DNA of 64,000 nt, taken from positions 7,813,507 to 7,877,506 of the forward strand of contig JAVIAB010000102.1 in the NCBI GenBank assembly GCA_032433765.1, in the 5' to 3' direction. The notes below the pieces were generated by a model. The model was not told the origin of the DNA, did no database searches, and was given only the letters and a program-made list of their open reading frames with translations. The translations under genes and the position numbers were made by a program. This document shows, one piece after another, positions 45,401 to 60,400 of this stretch. Origin of the DNA: Megaustenia siamemsis (taxonomy: Eukaryota; Mollusca; Gastropoda; Stylommatophora; Ariophantidae). Numbering within the stretch: position 1 is the first letter of the stretch; every line of letters begins with the position of its first letter.

Positions 45401-48400
45401 AAGTAAAATACCAGTCACGCCAAGTGACTTATAGGGAATATGGTGTTAGTGACCATAAATTTTACAGACCTTCAGCACATGATTTTTGGGGCAATTTGGA
45501 CAGTATTACGCCCGTGCCGCTTTACTTTCCCAGAAAAAATTCCGGTACCCATTACCGTGTCGCTTTACTTTCCCAGAAAAAATTCTGGTACCCATTAAAG
45601 GCTGGGTGAACCGGAAGCTGTCGGTTGGGATTGAACCCTACCTCTTGTCCTTTGTAGTCCAGTTCACTAACCACTGAGCTATCGCGGCTCCTTTATGTAA
45701 TAAGTGTACAATACAAATTAGAACAACGTTTTGGCTCAATATGCCCTCAGCATTAATTATTTGTTATTTTAAATACATATCTATGTATGTGTTGTATGTT
45801 TGTTCCTGCTGAAGGCCTATTGAGCTGAAACGTCATTCCAACTTGTGTTGTCTACTTTTTACGTAAGGCTTTAACCATACCGTTTTTTTCTACATTTTTT
45901 TCCATTTCTCCTGTCTAAATTCAAGAGAGAAATAGCGGGAACAGGGGGGAACTTGTACCAGGGTAACTATGATGGAAACTTTAGAGCTTAACAAGAACTT
46001 TGACTATGATCATTTGTTGGAGAGCAATATGGTGATTGATGAAGTGCAGAAATGGAACTTTAAGAGTCAGTACTATGGAGAAAGGTTGAATAAAACATAA
46101 GGACAGATGAAAGAGCAACACGAAGAAGAAACAGTTGTATTTTTTTCAAGATACAAACAAATCATGAGACAGAAAAGATTTCAAAACAAAAAGATACAAA
46201 GAAAAAAATATCTCTTTAGACTTCAACAATACAAACATCACATACAAACATCACACACAGACATTTAACTGACCTGCTGTCATATTTAAAATAGCAGCCT
46301 GTCGAAGTTTCTTCTCCCGTTTTTCTTTCTCTGATTTTTCCTTGGCTTCTGTGGCTCTCCTGATTTTCTCCTGTGTTTCTCTCATCTTGGCATTGTCTTT
46401 CAGAGCTTTCTGCAGGTGTTACAGAACAGGTAAATTTGTAGCTATGCTCAGAAATTTGTCTCTGCTTTATACAACAAAAGGGAACAAGGTAGAGATAACA
46501 CAGGTAGGATCAAGGCAAAGAAATACACATAAATGCACATAAATGTACATAAATGCACATAAATGCACATAAATGTACATAAATGCACATAAATACATAT
46601 AAACGCACATAAATGCACATTAATACACATCAATGCACATAAATACACATCAATACACAAATGCACATAAGTACACATAAATGCACATAAATACACACAA
46701 ATGCACATAAATACACACAAAAACACATAAATGCACATAAATGCACATAATACACATAAATGCACATAAATACACATAAATGCACATAAATACACATAAT
46801 TGCACATTATACACATAAATGTACATAATACACATAAATGTACATAAATACACATAAATGCATCAAAATGTAAAGCTGCAGTAAAGCTAACTGTGAGGAG
46901 AAATGAACAAAAAATTATAGCGAGAAAAATAGAGAAAAAATACAGTATGATCAAAGCTTCATGTAGCAAGTGAATAACACAAACCAGAACGACGTTTTGG
47001 CTTAATAGGCTTTCAGCAGGAACAAACATACAACACACATACATATATGTATTTTTAAAAAATACTTTAAAAATATACTAATTTCAAACTAGAAGGAGAA
47101 ATAAGAGGAAAATAAAAAAAAGTCTTCCTTGTACACTCTGATGTGGCCAGAAAAAATTTTTTTTTTTTTCAAAACATTTTCCAGCAAAAAGAGAGCTAAT
47201 ATCCAATATTAGACAGAAATAAACATCATTGTGTTGGGCCATGTAATGAAAAGGGAAACGCTGGAATATATTGTAACAACTTGGGAAATTGAGGGACGAA
47301 GAGAAAGAGGGAAGCAAAAAGGAAAGATACCAGACAGCTTAAGAGAATATCTTTGCAGAAGATCAAAAACAGAAATGATAACTGATGAGATCAAAAGTTG
47401 TGGAAAGATATTATAACATACTCCAGCAGACAGAACGAAGGAAAAAGAACATTAGTGCATATGGGATACGTAAAGCTTTAACCATACCATTTTTTTTTCT
47501 ATATATATTTTTTTCATTTCTCCTAAAGATTATACAGACTGTTACTGACATTGATAGAAGGTTTTGATCCCTTCATTTTCTGTTTGGGAACAGCTTTAAG
47601 GAAAAGGCAAAGAAAATGTCTATTAATCATATAACTAAGATACAGCGAAGACGATGGTGCTGGATAGGGCACACACTGCAGAAGCCAACTGAGAGTATTA
47701 CACAACAGGCCCTTTTTTGGAATCCCCAGGGGAAAAGACAAAGAGGAAGATCAAGAAATTCTTAGAGAAGACAGACAGAAGCAGAGATGAAGATGATGGG
47801 GAAGACATGGAATGATCTTATAAGAATGGCAAGAAACAGAACGACTTGGAAAGTGTTTGTTGAAGACCTATGCTCCACAGGGAACAGAAAGGTAGAAGAA
47901 GAGAAGAATCATATACCTTTCAGTTCCCTGTGGAGCATAGGTCTTCAAGAAACACTTTCCAAGTCGTTCTGCCTTGATGAAAGCTTGTACCAAAACATCG
48001 TAGTTTGTCTTGTCTTTCTGCCAGTTTAGCTGCTTCGTACCAATTTATGTTTACTTCACATGGGGGAAAGAGCAGCTTAGTGCTCTGTCGTCTTCTTCTT
48101 CTATTCGTTAGCCAGAACCAACAAAGCAGCTGGTGGTACACTTTGTGATGTCCTATAGGACAACAACTAAGTTCCATCACTTTGTGATGTCCATGACCAT
48201 CCTTCACAGGCTGCCCTATGTCTGGCCCATGCTATTCATATATTTTTCCATTACCCTCCGCCAGGTTTTCCTTGCACTATCTCACTTTTGCCTTCTATCT
48301 GGAGCCCAATGAACGGCAGTTCTTGTGATTGTTTCTGGATCTCTTCTGATCACATGACCTTTATTTATAATCTCATTACTCCTCCCCCATCAATAAAACT

Positions 48401-51400
48401 CATGTTTGTAAAGTAAAGAGAGGCAGGAGCAGCAGGAATCGGCTCCCTCAATGAGATAGAACTGCTTGCACAGAACAGAGACAGATGGCGAGATTTGATA
48501 AAATATCTTTAAAAGAAAACTGCTAGAACAAAAAATTCAGGTAGGAGAAGGTGTATCTTGGTCTACGCCCTATGGGCCGGCTACGGCTCGAAAGGTCAAT
48601 AGATAGATAGATAGATGAGGCTTGAATTGGCACCTTAGCACGCGGGTTTTCACCCATATGTGTTCGGCCGCTTATCCCGAAGTGTTCCGAGACTTCTGGA
48701 TAGTGTCGCTTCAAGCATCAAAACTCATGATGCGAGGTGGCATTCCTCACCTTCCCAGAGTAATACCATGGTACCCATTTCTGACAGCAGCTGATTCGAC
48801 TGAGGGGGTATTTTTTGTTCCTAACCACAAGTACAATTCCCACTGCTTCTAGTGGGAATCAAACACGGGTTGTCCAAACATCGGGTGGTTTTCCCAACTA
48901 GGCTAACAAGGCCTATGTCATGTATTGGTATCAACACACCAACTACTTCACACAAATAAAGCAGCAGACCACCACAGCAGAATTTACTTGCAGGCCATCT
49001 TTAAATGTCTTCACGTCACAAAAGAACTCCTCCATCGTATATTTCTTAGCATCAAAGACAAAGTACTTGGCCGTGCTCTCATACAGTGCATCCAGCTTCT
49101 TGTGCATTGCACTAAGCAACTCATGATGTTGCTGAGCCTCCCCAAAAAAGCTGTAGAGACTAGTTATGGAAAATACAAAATTCAACGCCATAAAGACACA
49201 AATAATTTATTTTAAGTTTACAAATTGCTATTTATCCATGTGTGTATTATCGTCCTTTTTAGAGTTTTTTTTTTTTTCGTTCGCCAGCTTTTACCTCTAA
49301 CGAAGTCCCTAGAGACTAGGAACTGAATTTTGCGTGTTAATCCATTTTTCCCTGGCAGCCGTGTGAACAGTGGTTCCTTCTCGCACAGGCAGATAACTTC
49401 ATCTTCTGAGGTACTCATATTTTTACCGTCAATGAGTAATTGACGTTTCAAGCCGGGCCTCGCTGCTGAGACCAAGGGTGGTTGTTACAGAGAAAAATCA
49501 TAAATAAAAATCCCAACTAGCTGGGATTTGAACCCACAACCTCTCTTTCTCAAACCCAGCATCTTGCCTCGAGACCAACCAGTCCCTATTTGGAGTAAAT
49601 TCCCCTGATGATGTTGATGAAGACTGTATTATCATTACATTCAGAGTGAAAACATACAATGGTGTTGAAGATAACATACTCATCATTATCTTTTAGCAGG
49701 AAGTTATTCATCGATGACAATGAACACCACAATGTTACCTCACTTTGAGAGGAATCATCCATCGTGCTAATAAAGATGATATTCTCATCCCCTTTTTGAG
49801 TGAATTCATCCATCGGTGTTGATAAAGATGATATTCTCGTCCCCTTTTTGAGTGAATTCATCCATCGGTGTTGATAAAGATGACATTCTCATCCCTTTTT
49901 GGGTGAATTCATCCACCAGTGTTGATAAAGATATTCTCATTCCCTTTTTTTTGTGAATTCATCCATCAGTTTTATTTTCGGAGTGTAGTTTGTGTGATTA
50001 AAGTGATTGAATACAGTGTTTCCAACGAAATATAATTTTCGAAAAGTTGTGTAAGGTTTTCTACCAAGGAGGAGGATAAGAACTGATAAGTACTTTTTTA
50101 AATGTAACCAGCTAAAATTTTATATTTAGATCGTAAAAGATCGCATGTGAGACCTTAGCGATCAAACACGTGGGGGGGAAACATCAGTCAGGCTAAACCC
50201 CCAACGTGTGTTTTTCTTAAGTTAAGCCCTTAACTTACGACTGACTCAGCAGGTCGGTAAGGGATAAATGTTTTATGCTCAGAGAAATACACAGAAGATG
50301 GAGATTAAAGTAGCAACGATAAATATATGTAGAATAAAAAATAAAGAAGTCGAACTTATAGAAGAAATGACAAAAAGGAAAATTAAAATACTAGGATAAG
50401 CAGACACCAGAGTAAAAGGACAACAGATAAATAAAACACACATGAACTACACGAAAATATTCTCGGGAGTCAACAACACAGAAAGAGCAACATATGGAGT
50501 AGGTTTTATCATCGACCCAGAACACGCAAAGAACATTCTAGAAATAAAATACCATTCAGAAAGAATTATCACAATTAAACTGCTAGAAGACGATCGAAAA
50601 ACAAATGACATTCAAATCTATGCACCATGCAACAACAACGAAAAAGACAGCGAAGAATTCTACGACACATTGAGTGAAATCATTAGCAATATTGACCAAA
50701 GCGACGACATGTTAGTGATGGGAGATTTTAATGGAAGGCTTGGGAAACGCAACAGTGAGAACAGTGATATCTTAGGACCCTTTGGTGATAAAACAGCTGA
50801 AATAAACGAAAATGGAAGCAGACTTCTGGATCTATGCAAACAAAATGATTTATTTATCACCAACACAGAGAGTCGCAAGTATACACCTGGTACAAATGGA
50901 ATGACACAATATGCAGAAGCCAGATAGATTTTATACTAACAAGAAAACAGAACAAGAAAAGAGTAACCGACAGTAGAGCAATCCATAATATTACAGACGA
51001 CACGGATCACAAGATGGTTATGATCACACTAAGACAGCCAAAAATAAAGAGAATATACGAAAACAAACAAAAGAAGCGAAAAGAATAGACAACAAAAATA
51101 AAACAATTAAAAGATCAAGAAACAAGGAAAACCCTAAAAGAAAAACTAACAGAGGAATTCAAGAAACTCCCTAACAAAGTATGCACAGTAGAAGAAGAGT
51201 GGAAACAATTTAAGGAAACAGTAACCAACATCTCTAAAACAGTTTGTGGAACAAAGATAAGAACAGGAGAAGGGAAAAAGAGCACACCCTGGTGGAACGA
51301 AACAATCAGAGATGCAATTAAAGAAAAGAAGCAACTGTTTAAAAATTGGAGGGAGAATAAGAACCAAGAAAAATATGAAAAATATGCCTTAGTTCGAAAA

Positions 51401-54400
51401 AAGGTTAAAATGTTTATCAAAGAAGCTAAGCAAAGGAATTGGACAGAATTCGGACAAAACATGAGCAGGGACTTCAAGACAGCCACAAGAGATTTCTACA
51501 AAGCAGTAAAAGCCACAAGAGCGAGAAAAGAAAACCATGATCCTACTGAGCTGATAAATGACAAAGACGGACAGCCAATATCAAATAACCAATGTATGCA
51601 ACAGAGATGGAAAGAATATTTTGAAGACCTGTTAAACATACCAATAAGACAATAAAAACCACGCCAGAACTCACAAATACTGAACCTAACATCATGAAAG
51701 AGGAAATCGAAGAAGTAATCAAATATGCACCAAGAAATAAAGCACCGGGGATAGATAACATATCAATAGAAATAATAGCAGCAGCAGGAGAAACAGGAAT
51801 GCAATGGCTGCACAGAATATTTAATGAAGCATGGCACCAACAACAAGCCCCAGAAGACTGGCAACAGGCAACCATCATACCAATATGGAAAAAGAAAGGT
51901 AGCAAAAGAGACTACAATCAATATAGAGTATATCTCTTCTCATCCATGTAGTAAAGCTATACGCCAAAATTTTGGAAAAAAGGCTGAGACCAATAATAGA
52001 ACTACAGTTAAGCGATTCTCAAATGGGGTTCCGAAAAAACAGAGGATGTACTGACGCACTATTCACATTAAAACAGCTTGCAGAAAAAATGACAGAACAC
52101 AATCAAAACTTATACATAGCCTTCAGTGACCAGGAAAAAGCATTCAACAGAGAAAACAGAGAACAACTGTGGGAGATACTAACAACATACGGAGTAAGCC
52201 AACATCTAACCAACCTTATTAAAAGTCTCTACGTCAACAGCAGCTGCAGGGTCAGAACAGCAGCAGGCTACACAGGCCACTTCGAAGTTAGATCAGGTGT
52301 AAGACAGGGGTGTGTACTATCCCCCCTACTGTTTATTACATACATGGACTATATATGCAAGCTAGTCAACCCATCAGAGACAGAGGAGATCAATGAGCTT
52401 TCATTTGCAGACGATCAGGCACTAATACATGAAACAATAGAAGACCTACAAGAACACTTAAACAAACTCAACATCTCAGGCACAAAATACAACATGAAAA
52501 TCAACATCAACAAAACAGAAGTCATGAATGTCGCCAAAAATAAACAGAACATCAACATAACTATAGAGGGCAGGAAACTAAAACAAGTAGAGGAATTCAA
52601 ACACCTAGGAAGTCTAATGACAAACGATAATTCTCAAACAGCAGAGATAGAATCAAGATGCAACAAAGCTTGTCAAATCATTGGACAGTTATCACCACAA
52701 CAAGGAAATAACTCTAGAGGCAAAACGAGCACTATACAACACAATCTTCATCCCAATGTTGTACTACCAGACCTGGACCCTAGATTCAAGAACAGTAAGA
52801 AAAAATAACCTCTACAGAGATGAAATGTGTTAGACGAATGACAGGAAACAGTCTGAGAGATAAGATCAGAAAGGAAAAACTGAGAAAAAAGCTGGGAATA
52901 GCCCCTGCTATAGAATATATAAGGAAACAACAGATAAAATGGTTTGGCCACATGACAAGGCAGAAAGAACAAAACACAACGAGCCTTCAATAAACATTGT
53001 GAGAACACCAGACCCAAGGGTCGACCACGAAAAAGATGGGTCGATGGAATATTAGAGGCACTAGGAAACATAACAGCAGCAGAGGCGAACAAAAGACCAC
53101 AAGCTATATCTCCCCTCGATGCTGAAAGGCAGATGAGGAAGGAAATAAGAAGAAGAAGAAACGTTATTAAATTTTAAGATGCATCTTCTAGCCACTTTGA
53201 ATGTATAAGCACTTGTATTATATTGGAAAAACACCAATAAGCAAAGAAACTAAAATATCAGATACAAACAGCTGTGATCTACACCCACTTAACAGCCTTT
53301 AAAGGCGGGTAAATAAAGAGCACAGGTAAATGAATTTAAATATTTGGGAACTTTGTTAACCTCAGACGGAAGATGTACAAAAGAGGTGAGATGCAGAATG
53401 GCTCAGGCAAAAGCAGCTTTCCAAAAAATGAGGAAGATACTATGCAATCCATTTTTGACAATAGAAACAAGAAAAAGAGTTCTTAAATGTTATGTAGAGC
53501 CAGTCTTAACATATGGATGTGAATCATGGACAATAGGACAACAGACAAGAAAATCACTGGAGTCTGTAGAAATGTGGTTTTACAGAAGAATATTGAGAAT
53601 ACCATGGACAGCTAAGAAGAGTAATGAAATTGTTCTGAGAGGTCAAAGCAAAAAGAGAGCTAATTTCCAATATTAGGAAGAAACAATCATCATTTTTTAG
53701 CCATGTAATGAGAAGAGAACAACTGGAATATATTGTAACAAATGGAAAAATTGAGGGACAAAGAGATAGAGGGAAGCAAAGAGAAAAAATAACAGACAGC
53801 TTAAGAGAATGGCTTGGCAGAAGGTCAACAACAGAAATGATAAATATCTGCCGAGATCGAATGTTGTAGAGAGACATGATCACCTTCGCCAGTAGGCCTG
53901 GTACTTGATGATGATGAAATAAAGAGCAGTCATCTCGTGAAAGCTGAAGAAAAAGAACACATAAAAAAGGATATTTTCATGACATCTCCAAACTTGTCAT
54001 TTGGATCATTGGTCTTGCTGAGGTTTTTCATGTCAAGTTCCAAGTCTTTAAGCTGCTTCCCAATAGAGGCAATGTTCTTCTGGATGCTTTCTGGGGACAC
54101 TAAGAGAGGGAGAGATGTGCTACAGTTACTGTACACAAGATGAATGACACACAATGCATTAAATATTTTAAATTACCAAAGATGTATCTTACATTATTGT
54201 GAATTTTATAGATTAATGATACTGATACTTTATTCTGTTATGGTTATGGAAAGCCCCGGAATCACTGCAAACAAATTAAAATCCATAATTGCTCAACCGC
54301 CCATGCCAATGGAATCATCCAAATTACTATCTCATCTTCGAAACAAAGAAAGGTAGCTGTAGTCCCCGTCATAGCAGTCTCAGCACACGCCAGAAGACAT

Positions 54401-57400
54401 AAGGCGAAACCGCACAGAAAGTGAACACAGCCATCTGTTCTCTGTCATATGATTTCTTCATTCATCTAAGCAATCGGAATATCGAAACATGATCAAAATG
54501 GATGAAGCGCACAGCTCTCAGTGTGCACAGAGCACTTAACTCAGTAGCCCCTGCAATAAGCCGGACTTGGAATATGAGGAAACTGCAACAAGGAACACTT
54601 TTCATACATAGCCTTCAATGGTTCTTGCCGTCTATCCACCATATACCAGAAGTTCACGTCCTATAACCTGCTGAATCAGTGTTTATTTCTATCTGCCAAC
54701 CTTTCGAGCCATAGTCAGCCCATAGGACATAGACCCAGATACTCTTTCCCTATTTCGAAATTTTCTTTTTAGCAGTCTCAATCCTGAAATGATCTTTTAT
54801 CAAATCTCGCCATTTGTCTCTATTCTGTGCAAGCATCTCAATGAGGGAGCCGATTCCTGCTGCCTTTGCCTCCCTGATCAATGTTCTTCTCACCGTTTCT
54901 CTGTGTCAGCCTCTTTTCCTCCTACCTGTTGTTTCCCACTTGAGGGCTTGCATTGCTGTTCAATTATTATCAGGTCGACATTTCATTAACAAGGGTGTTT
55001 TTACAATAGTAGCTTGTTAGACCTCTGATCAACAGTTCTCTGCCAAGCGGAAGAAAAACAATCCTCCATCTTGGATCGTCACTGTAAAAATTCCATTCTG
55101 CATTTCTATCTATTTATCTATTGTCCTTTCGAGCCGAAGACGGCACATAGGGCAGAACCACAATCTCAAAAAAAACAGAAACCTTGCGTGCCAAAATGGC
55201 ACATATTGCAGAGATTACTGCTTCTAAAACCTATGGCACTGTTTCCATAACAATACTTTTTACAATGACAGCTTGTCAAGCCATCGATCAACCTGCATTT
55301 AGCAGACTAATATTACGTGATATAGTTTTAAAAAGATTAATGACACTTTATTCTGTATTTAGAAGAAGAGTATTACAAAATCAGACTATCCTCCGTTTTT
55401 ACATTTATCTATTACACAATGTATACTTGTATATACACAATGTAATTACACAATGTAAACTTGGTATAGAATGGAACGAATTCAAAACAAACGAGGAAAT
55501 TAGAGAAATCGCCAATCAACCACTAATATCTTCAGTAATAAAGAAAAGACGATGGTCATACGTTGGACATGTGATGAGAAGAGATAATAATCGAATAGCA
55601 AAGCAAGCCCTCATATGGGAAACAACAGGTAAAAGAAAAAAAGAGGAAGACCCAGAGAGACACTGAGAAGAACATTGATGAGAGAGGCAAGAGCAGCAGG
55701 AATTGGCTCCCTCAAAGAGATAGAACTGATCGCACAGAACAGAGACAGATGTCGAGATTTGATAAAATATATTTAAAAGAAAACTGCTAGAACAAAAAAT
55801 TCATATAGGAGAAGGTGTATCTTGGTATACGCCCTATGGGCCGGTTACGGCTCGAAAGGTCAATAGATAGATAGATTACACAATGTACACATTTACAAAA
55901 TCAATAGATTCATTAATGATAACAAAGATTTAAAAAAAAAAAACTGATTCTTTGTTTACCTCTAGCAGCTTTTTCTATGTGTATAGTCTCATCCATGAAT
56001 CCGAGAATGTCTGGATATTTCGTTTCTAAGATTTGTGCCAGAAAATGCATCAAACTCATGCTACCGTCCTGACTTTTAGTGTTTTCAATCTGAAGAGTCA
56101 AAGAGAAATAGTGATCAAAGAAGTAAGTTTTCTTTTACCACTTAATTAACATGGGAGCCTCGATAGCTCAGTGGTTAGTGAACTGGACTACAAAGGACAA
56201 GAGGTAGGGTTCGATTCCAACTGACGGCTTCCGGTTCACCCAGCCTTTAATGGGTACCGGATTTTTTTTCTGGGAAAGTAAAGCGGCACAGGCGTAATAC
56301 TGACCACATTGCCCTAAAAATCATGTGCCGAGGGTCTGTAAAATTTATGGTCACTAACACCATATTCACTATATGCCACTTGGCTTGATGGGGGTACTTT
56401 ACTTACTTAATTAACAGTCGGCAGGAGAATGTGAACAATTCACCCTATGGTGGGAGAAATGATAAGGAAATAACAGTGGATAGATAGAACCCACTCTTTG
56501 AAAACCAAATATAAGCATTACTAGACAAGAGTTTACCTGGAAAACACAGGGAAAAAGGAAACAGGGAAAACCAGGAAACACATGGAGACGAAAGTAGTTT
56601 AGAATAGACAACACATTAAAGAAAGACCTAGTGAGCTCTTCTTGATGGCCTATGCCCTAATAGAAGATGACAGGTAACTCTTGTTGTTTGCGCACGTCAG
56701 TGTTAAATCTCTAGTGAAGTGCTGAAGGATTGAAATTTGCGTGAATATCAGTTTTTCCTTTATTTCACATTGGTAGCAATGTGTTTCCCTAGACGCTGAA
56801 AGGCAGATGAGGAAGGAAAGAAGAAGAAGCCATGTGTTTCTGATGTCCATCGCCATTCATTCATTTTCCTCTCGGGTCAAGGATGGCACATAGGGCGGAA
56901 GTCATAGTTCCCCATGGTTGTTGATAATTTTTAGTTGTTTCATAGTCCCATGGCTGACCTTCCCTAGCAACTGTTCTGCGTAGCGATTCTCTTGGTCTAA
57001 CTTGTTTCCTTTTACCAGATGGTTTCCACATGAATGCCTGTCGGAGAAATCATACTTTATTCAATCTCAGCACATGACCAATGTATTTCCAATGCGGCCT
57101 TCTTATAATGCTCAACATGTATTCTTGTTTTGATTTGTCTCTTATCTATTCATCTGAAATGTATTATTTCCAGCTTATGTTTAAGATTCTACAAAGACAT
57201 TTTCTTTCAAAAGCATTTAATCTCCAATCTAAAGTCTTGGCAGATTTCCAACTATCACATCCATACGTTAGCACTGGTATCACATAGAAGAACATTTTAA
57301 GTTTTGTTCGTTTACTGAGAACTTTAGATCTCCAGATGTTCGCCTGTTTGTTGAAAGTACTTGATGCTAGTGCAACGCGTGTCATGATTTCTGATGTTAT

Positions 57401-60400
57401 GTCATGTTGTTTTCTTTTGATGATGGTTTTTTTTTTCAAACGCAACATGCACTTCATAAAATTTACGAAGGTGTCATAAGAATGCAGCTATTTTGTTTAT
57501 AAATTTCGCCAACTTTCAAGAAAGCATTTTTCTCAGTTCTTCATTTCTGATCTTATCTCTCCTGCTGTTTCCTGACATTCGTCTGACACATTTCATCTCT
57601 GTAGAGGTTATTTTATTCAATCAATGCAAACCACAAATAATCATAGATGAACACTTTGATGTTTGCTCGAACAATCAACAGAGTTTATATGGGAATGCCC
57701 CAACTACAGTGACACCTACAGTGACACCAGTCTTAACTAAAAAAAAAAAACTATCTTATCTCCACCATTCTAAATTACAAAATAACTGTTTTTCAGAAAA
57801 TAATGAAATAACTTGAATTTCAATAAACAATTCAAAAACACCAAAACAAGACATCGTTACCTTAGCCAAAAAGCTGATATCAAAACCAATTGATTGAGCA
57901 TTCCGAGAACCAGCGTTCAAAAAGTTTCCCATTAGAAGCAATAGTTCCAAAAGTCTGGTAAATCTGCTGCTGTTTTTTATTTCACCGAGCGCTTCTGTTG
58001 TAGACACCAAGTCCTGTTACAGAACATATATATTTTTATTATAATGACATAGGTCAACATGGACGAGTAACATCAAAAGATGGACAAACCAGCCTATGAC
58101 AACCTGCACCATCAAAGCAAGAGACAGAGCAGAATGGCACTCCATGGTAGCCAACCTTCGTTGTAGAGATGGCATGGCACTCGATGATGATTATAATGAC
58201 ATAGGTCAAACTAGTTGTAAATGTGTACCTGACTTGGAAAATTAGTGAATGTAAAGCACATACTGAGGAAGAACACTGACCATGATAATAACCAATGTCA
58301 CTTTAGTCTCAATGTTTTATTTTCCCAAAATGTAGTAAAAAACATCAAAATTCCCTACCACGATAGCATGTTTTTGCTTTTCTAACAAGAAAGAAAAAAC
58401 TTTCTGGACTAATAATAATTTAATCGACTGTTCATCGTTTTGTGAAGTTTCACCGCTGACATATGTTCATTTAGGTTAATAAAAAAGTTTTCAACAAGTC
58501 ACCATCGCTACAGTTGTCGGTAGAAAGTCAGAGTGACCTCTATATTTAAACATGAGTAGAAGAAAACTGGGAGCCGCGATAGCTCAGTGGTTAGTGAACT
58601 GGACTACAAAGGACAAGTGGTAGGGTTCGATCCAGATCGACAGTTTCCAGGTTCACCCAGCTTTAAATGGGTACTGGATTTTTTTCTGCGAAAGTAAAGC
58701 GGCAAGGGCGTAATACCGACCACATATTCCCTATACACCACTTGGTGTGACGGGGCTCTTTACTTTTATTTTACTTATGAGCAAACTACGCGACAGCAAG
58801 ATAAAAAAAATCAAAGCTGTAGTAACTATGCAGGTCACAATTCATTTACATTTTAAATGGTGTCTCACTGCCACATAATTACTTTATTTTGTTTTTAAGT
58901 GTTAATTCTTGTTTCTAGTAACACAGTATAGGAATACTAGATTTCTAGGTTGGGTTAATTGTGCGCATGCTTGAAAATTACAAATCAGCTGTCCCCTAAA
59001 AATGACATTATAAATTATTTCTAAGTTGCTTGTTATGCTATAAAAGAGAATAAGAAGAGAATAATATACAATTGTCAAATTTGTCAAGACCAACATTATG
59101 AGAATTAATGCAGTTGGCAATAACCAAATAACATTAGGAGAAATACATCTACTAGACGTACAATCTTACATATATCTGGGCAGTAACATAGATAAAGAGG
59201 GAGAAACAGAAAATGATACCAAAATAAGGATATCAAAAGCAAGAGGAGCTTTCATTACACTGGGAAACATATGGAAATTCAAAGAAATTAGGTTAAATAC
59301 AAAAATAAAAATTTTCAACTGAAATGTTAAGGCAATCCTATTATATGGCTGTGAAACATGGAGAACAACAAAATTGACAATCACGAAGATACAGACTTTC
59401 ATTAATGGATGCTTACGCAGGATAAAAGGATGGAAATGGCAGGACAAAATCACTAACATAGAATTATGGAAATGTACCAGTCAAACACCAGTGGATAAAG
59501 AGATACAGCGAAGATGATCCTTTTTTGGAATCCCCAGGGGAAAAGACAAAGAGGAAGATCAAGGAATTTTTGGAGAAGACAGATAGAAGCAGAGAAGACA
59601 GATAGAAGCAGAGATGAAGATGATGGGGAAGAAGTGGAATGATCTTAAAAGGATGGCAAAAAACAGAACGACTTGGAAAGTGTTTGTTGAAGACCTATGC
59701 TCCACTGGGAGCTGAAAAGGTAGAAGAAGAAGTTACTTGTTATGCTATAAAAGAGAATATGAAGAGAATAACATAAAATGTCAAATTAATATAATTAAAT
59801 TCTGTTTTAAGTGCATGCTGAAGATGTATTTTTAAAAAAACATTTAGGAACTATATTTTATCGAGGTATAACGATCTTTGATCACCTGTGCACTGCGCTA
59901 AAAAAAGGGGCACAATTAAAAGTTTGGCAACAAGGCCCCGTGAGGGCTTGCTTTGAGATTGAAATATCTAATTAATGAAAAAAAGTATATATGGAAAGAA
60001 AGTGAGTGGAAGAAGTCTTCTCATGAAAGCTGATGGAAACAAAGGGTGCCACATTAATCCCAGTTTTGGACTAATTAATCTCATGAAAGCTAATGGAAAC
60101 AAAGGGTGCCACATTAATCCCAGTTTTGGACTATTTATCTCATGAAAACTGATGGAAACAAAGGGTGCCACATTAATCCCAGTTTTGGACTATTTATCTC
60201 ATGAAAGCTGATGGAAACAAAGGGTGCCACATTAATCCCAGTTTTGGACTAATTAATCTCATGAAAGCTGATGGAAACAAAGGGTGCCACATTAATCCCA
60301 GTTTTGGACTAATTATTCTCATGAAAGCTGATGGAAGGAAACAAAGGGTGCCACATTAATGCCAGTTTTGGACTATTTATCTCATGAAAGCTGATGGAAA

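Noticed and set aside
46448..47044. Cysteine/tyrosine-rich 198-codon minus frame
   Set aside because: It is read from the 10-11-bp CACATAAATG repeat and has no independent support.
53961..53974. Extending formin exon 5 to a GT donor (GTGTTC)
   Set aside because: It is in phase but inserts 4 residues in a conserved FH2 helix; the AT-AC reading gives exact spacing and has donor, branch point and acceptor.
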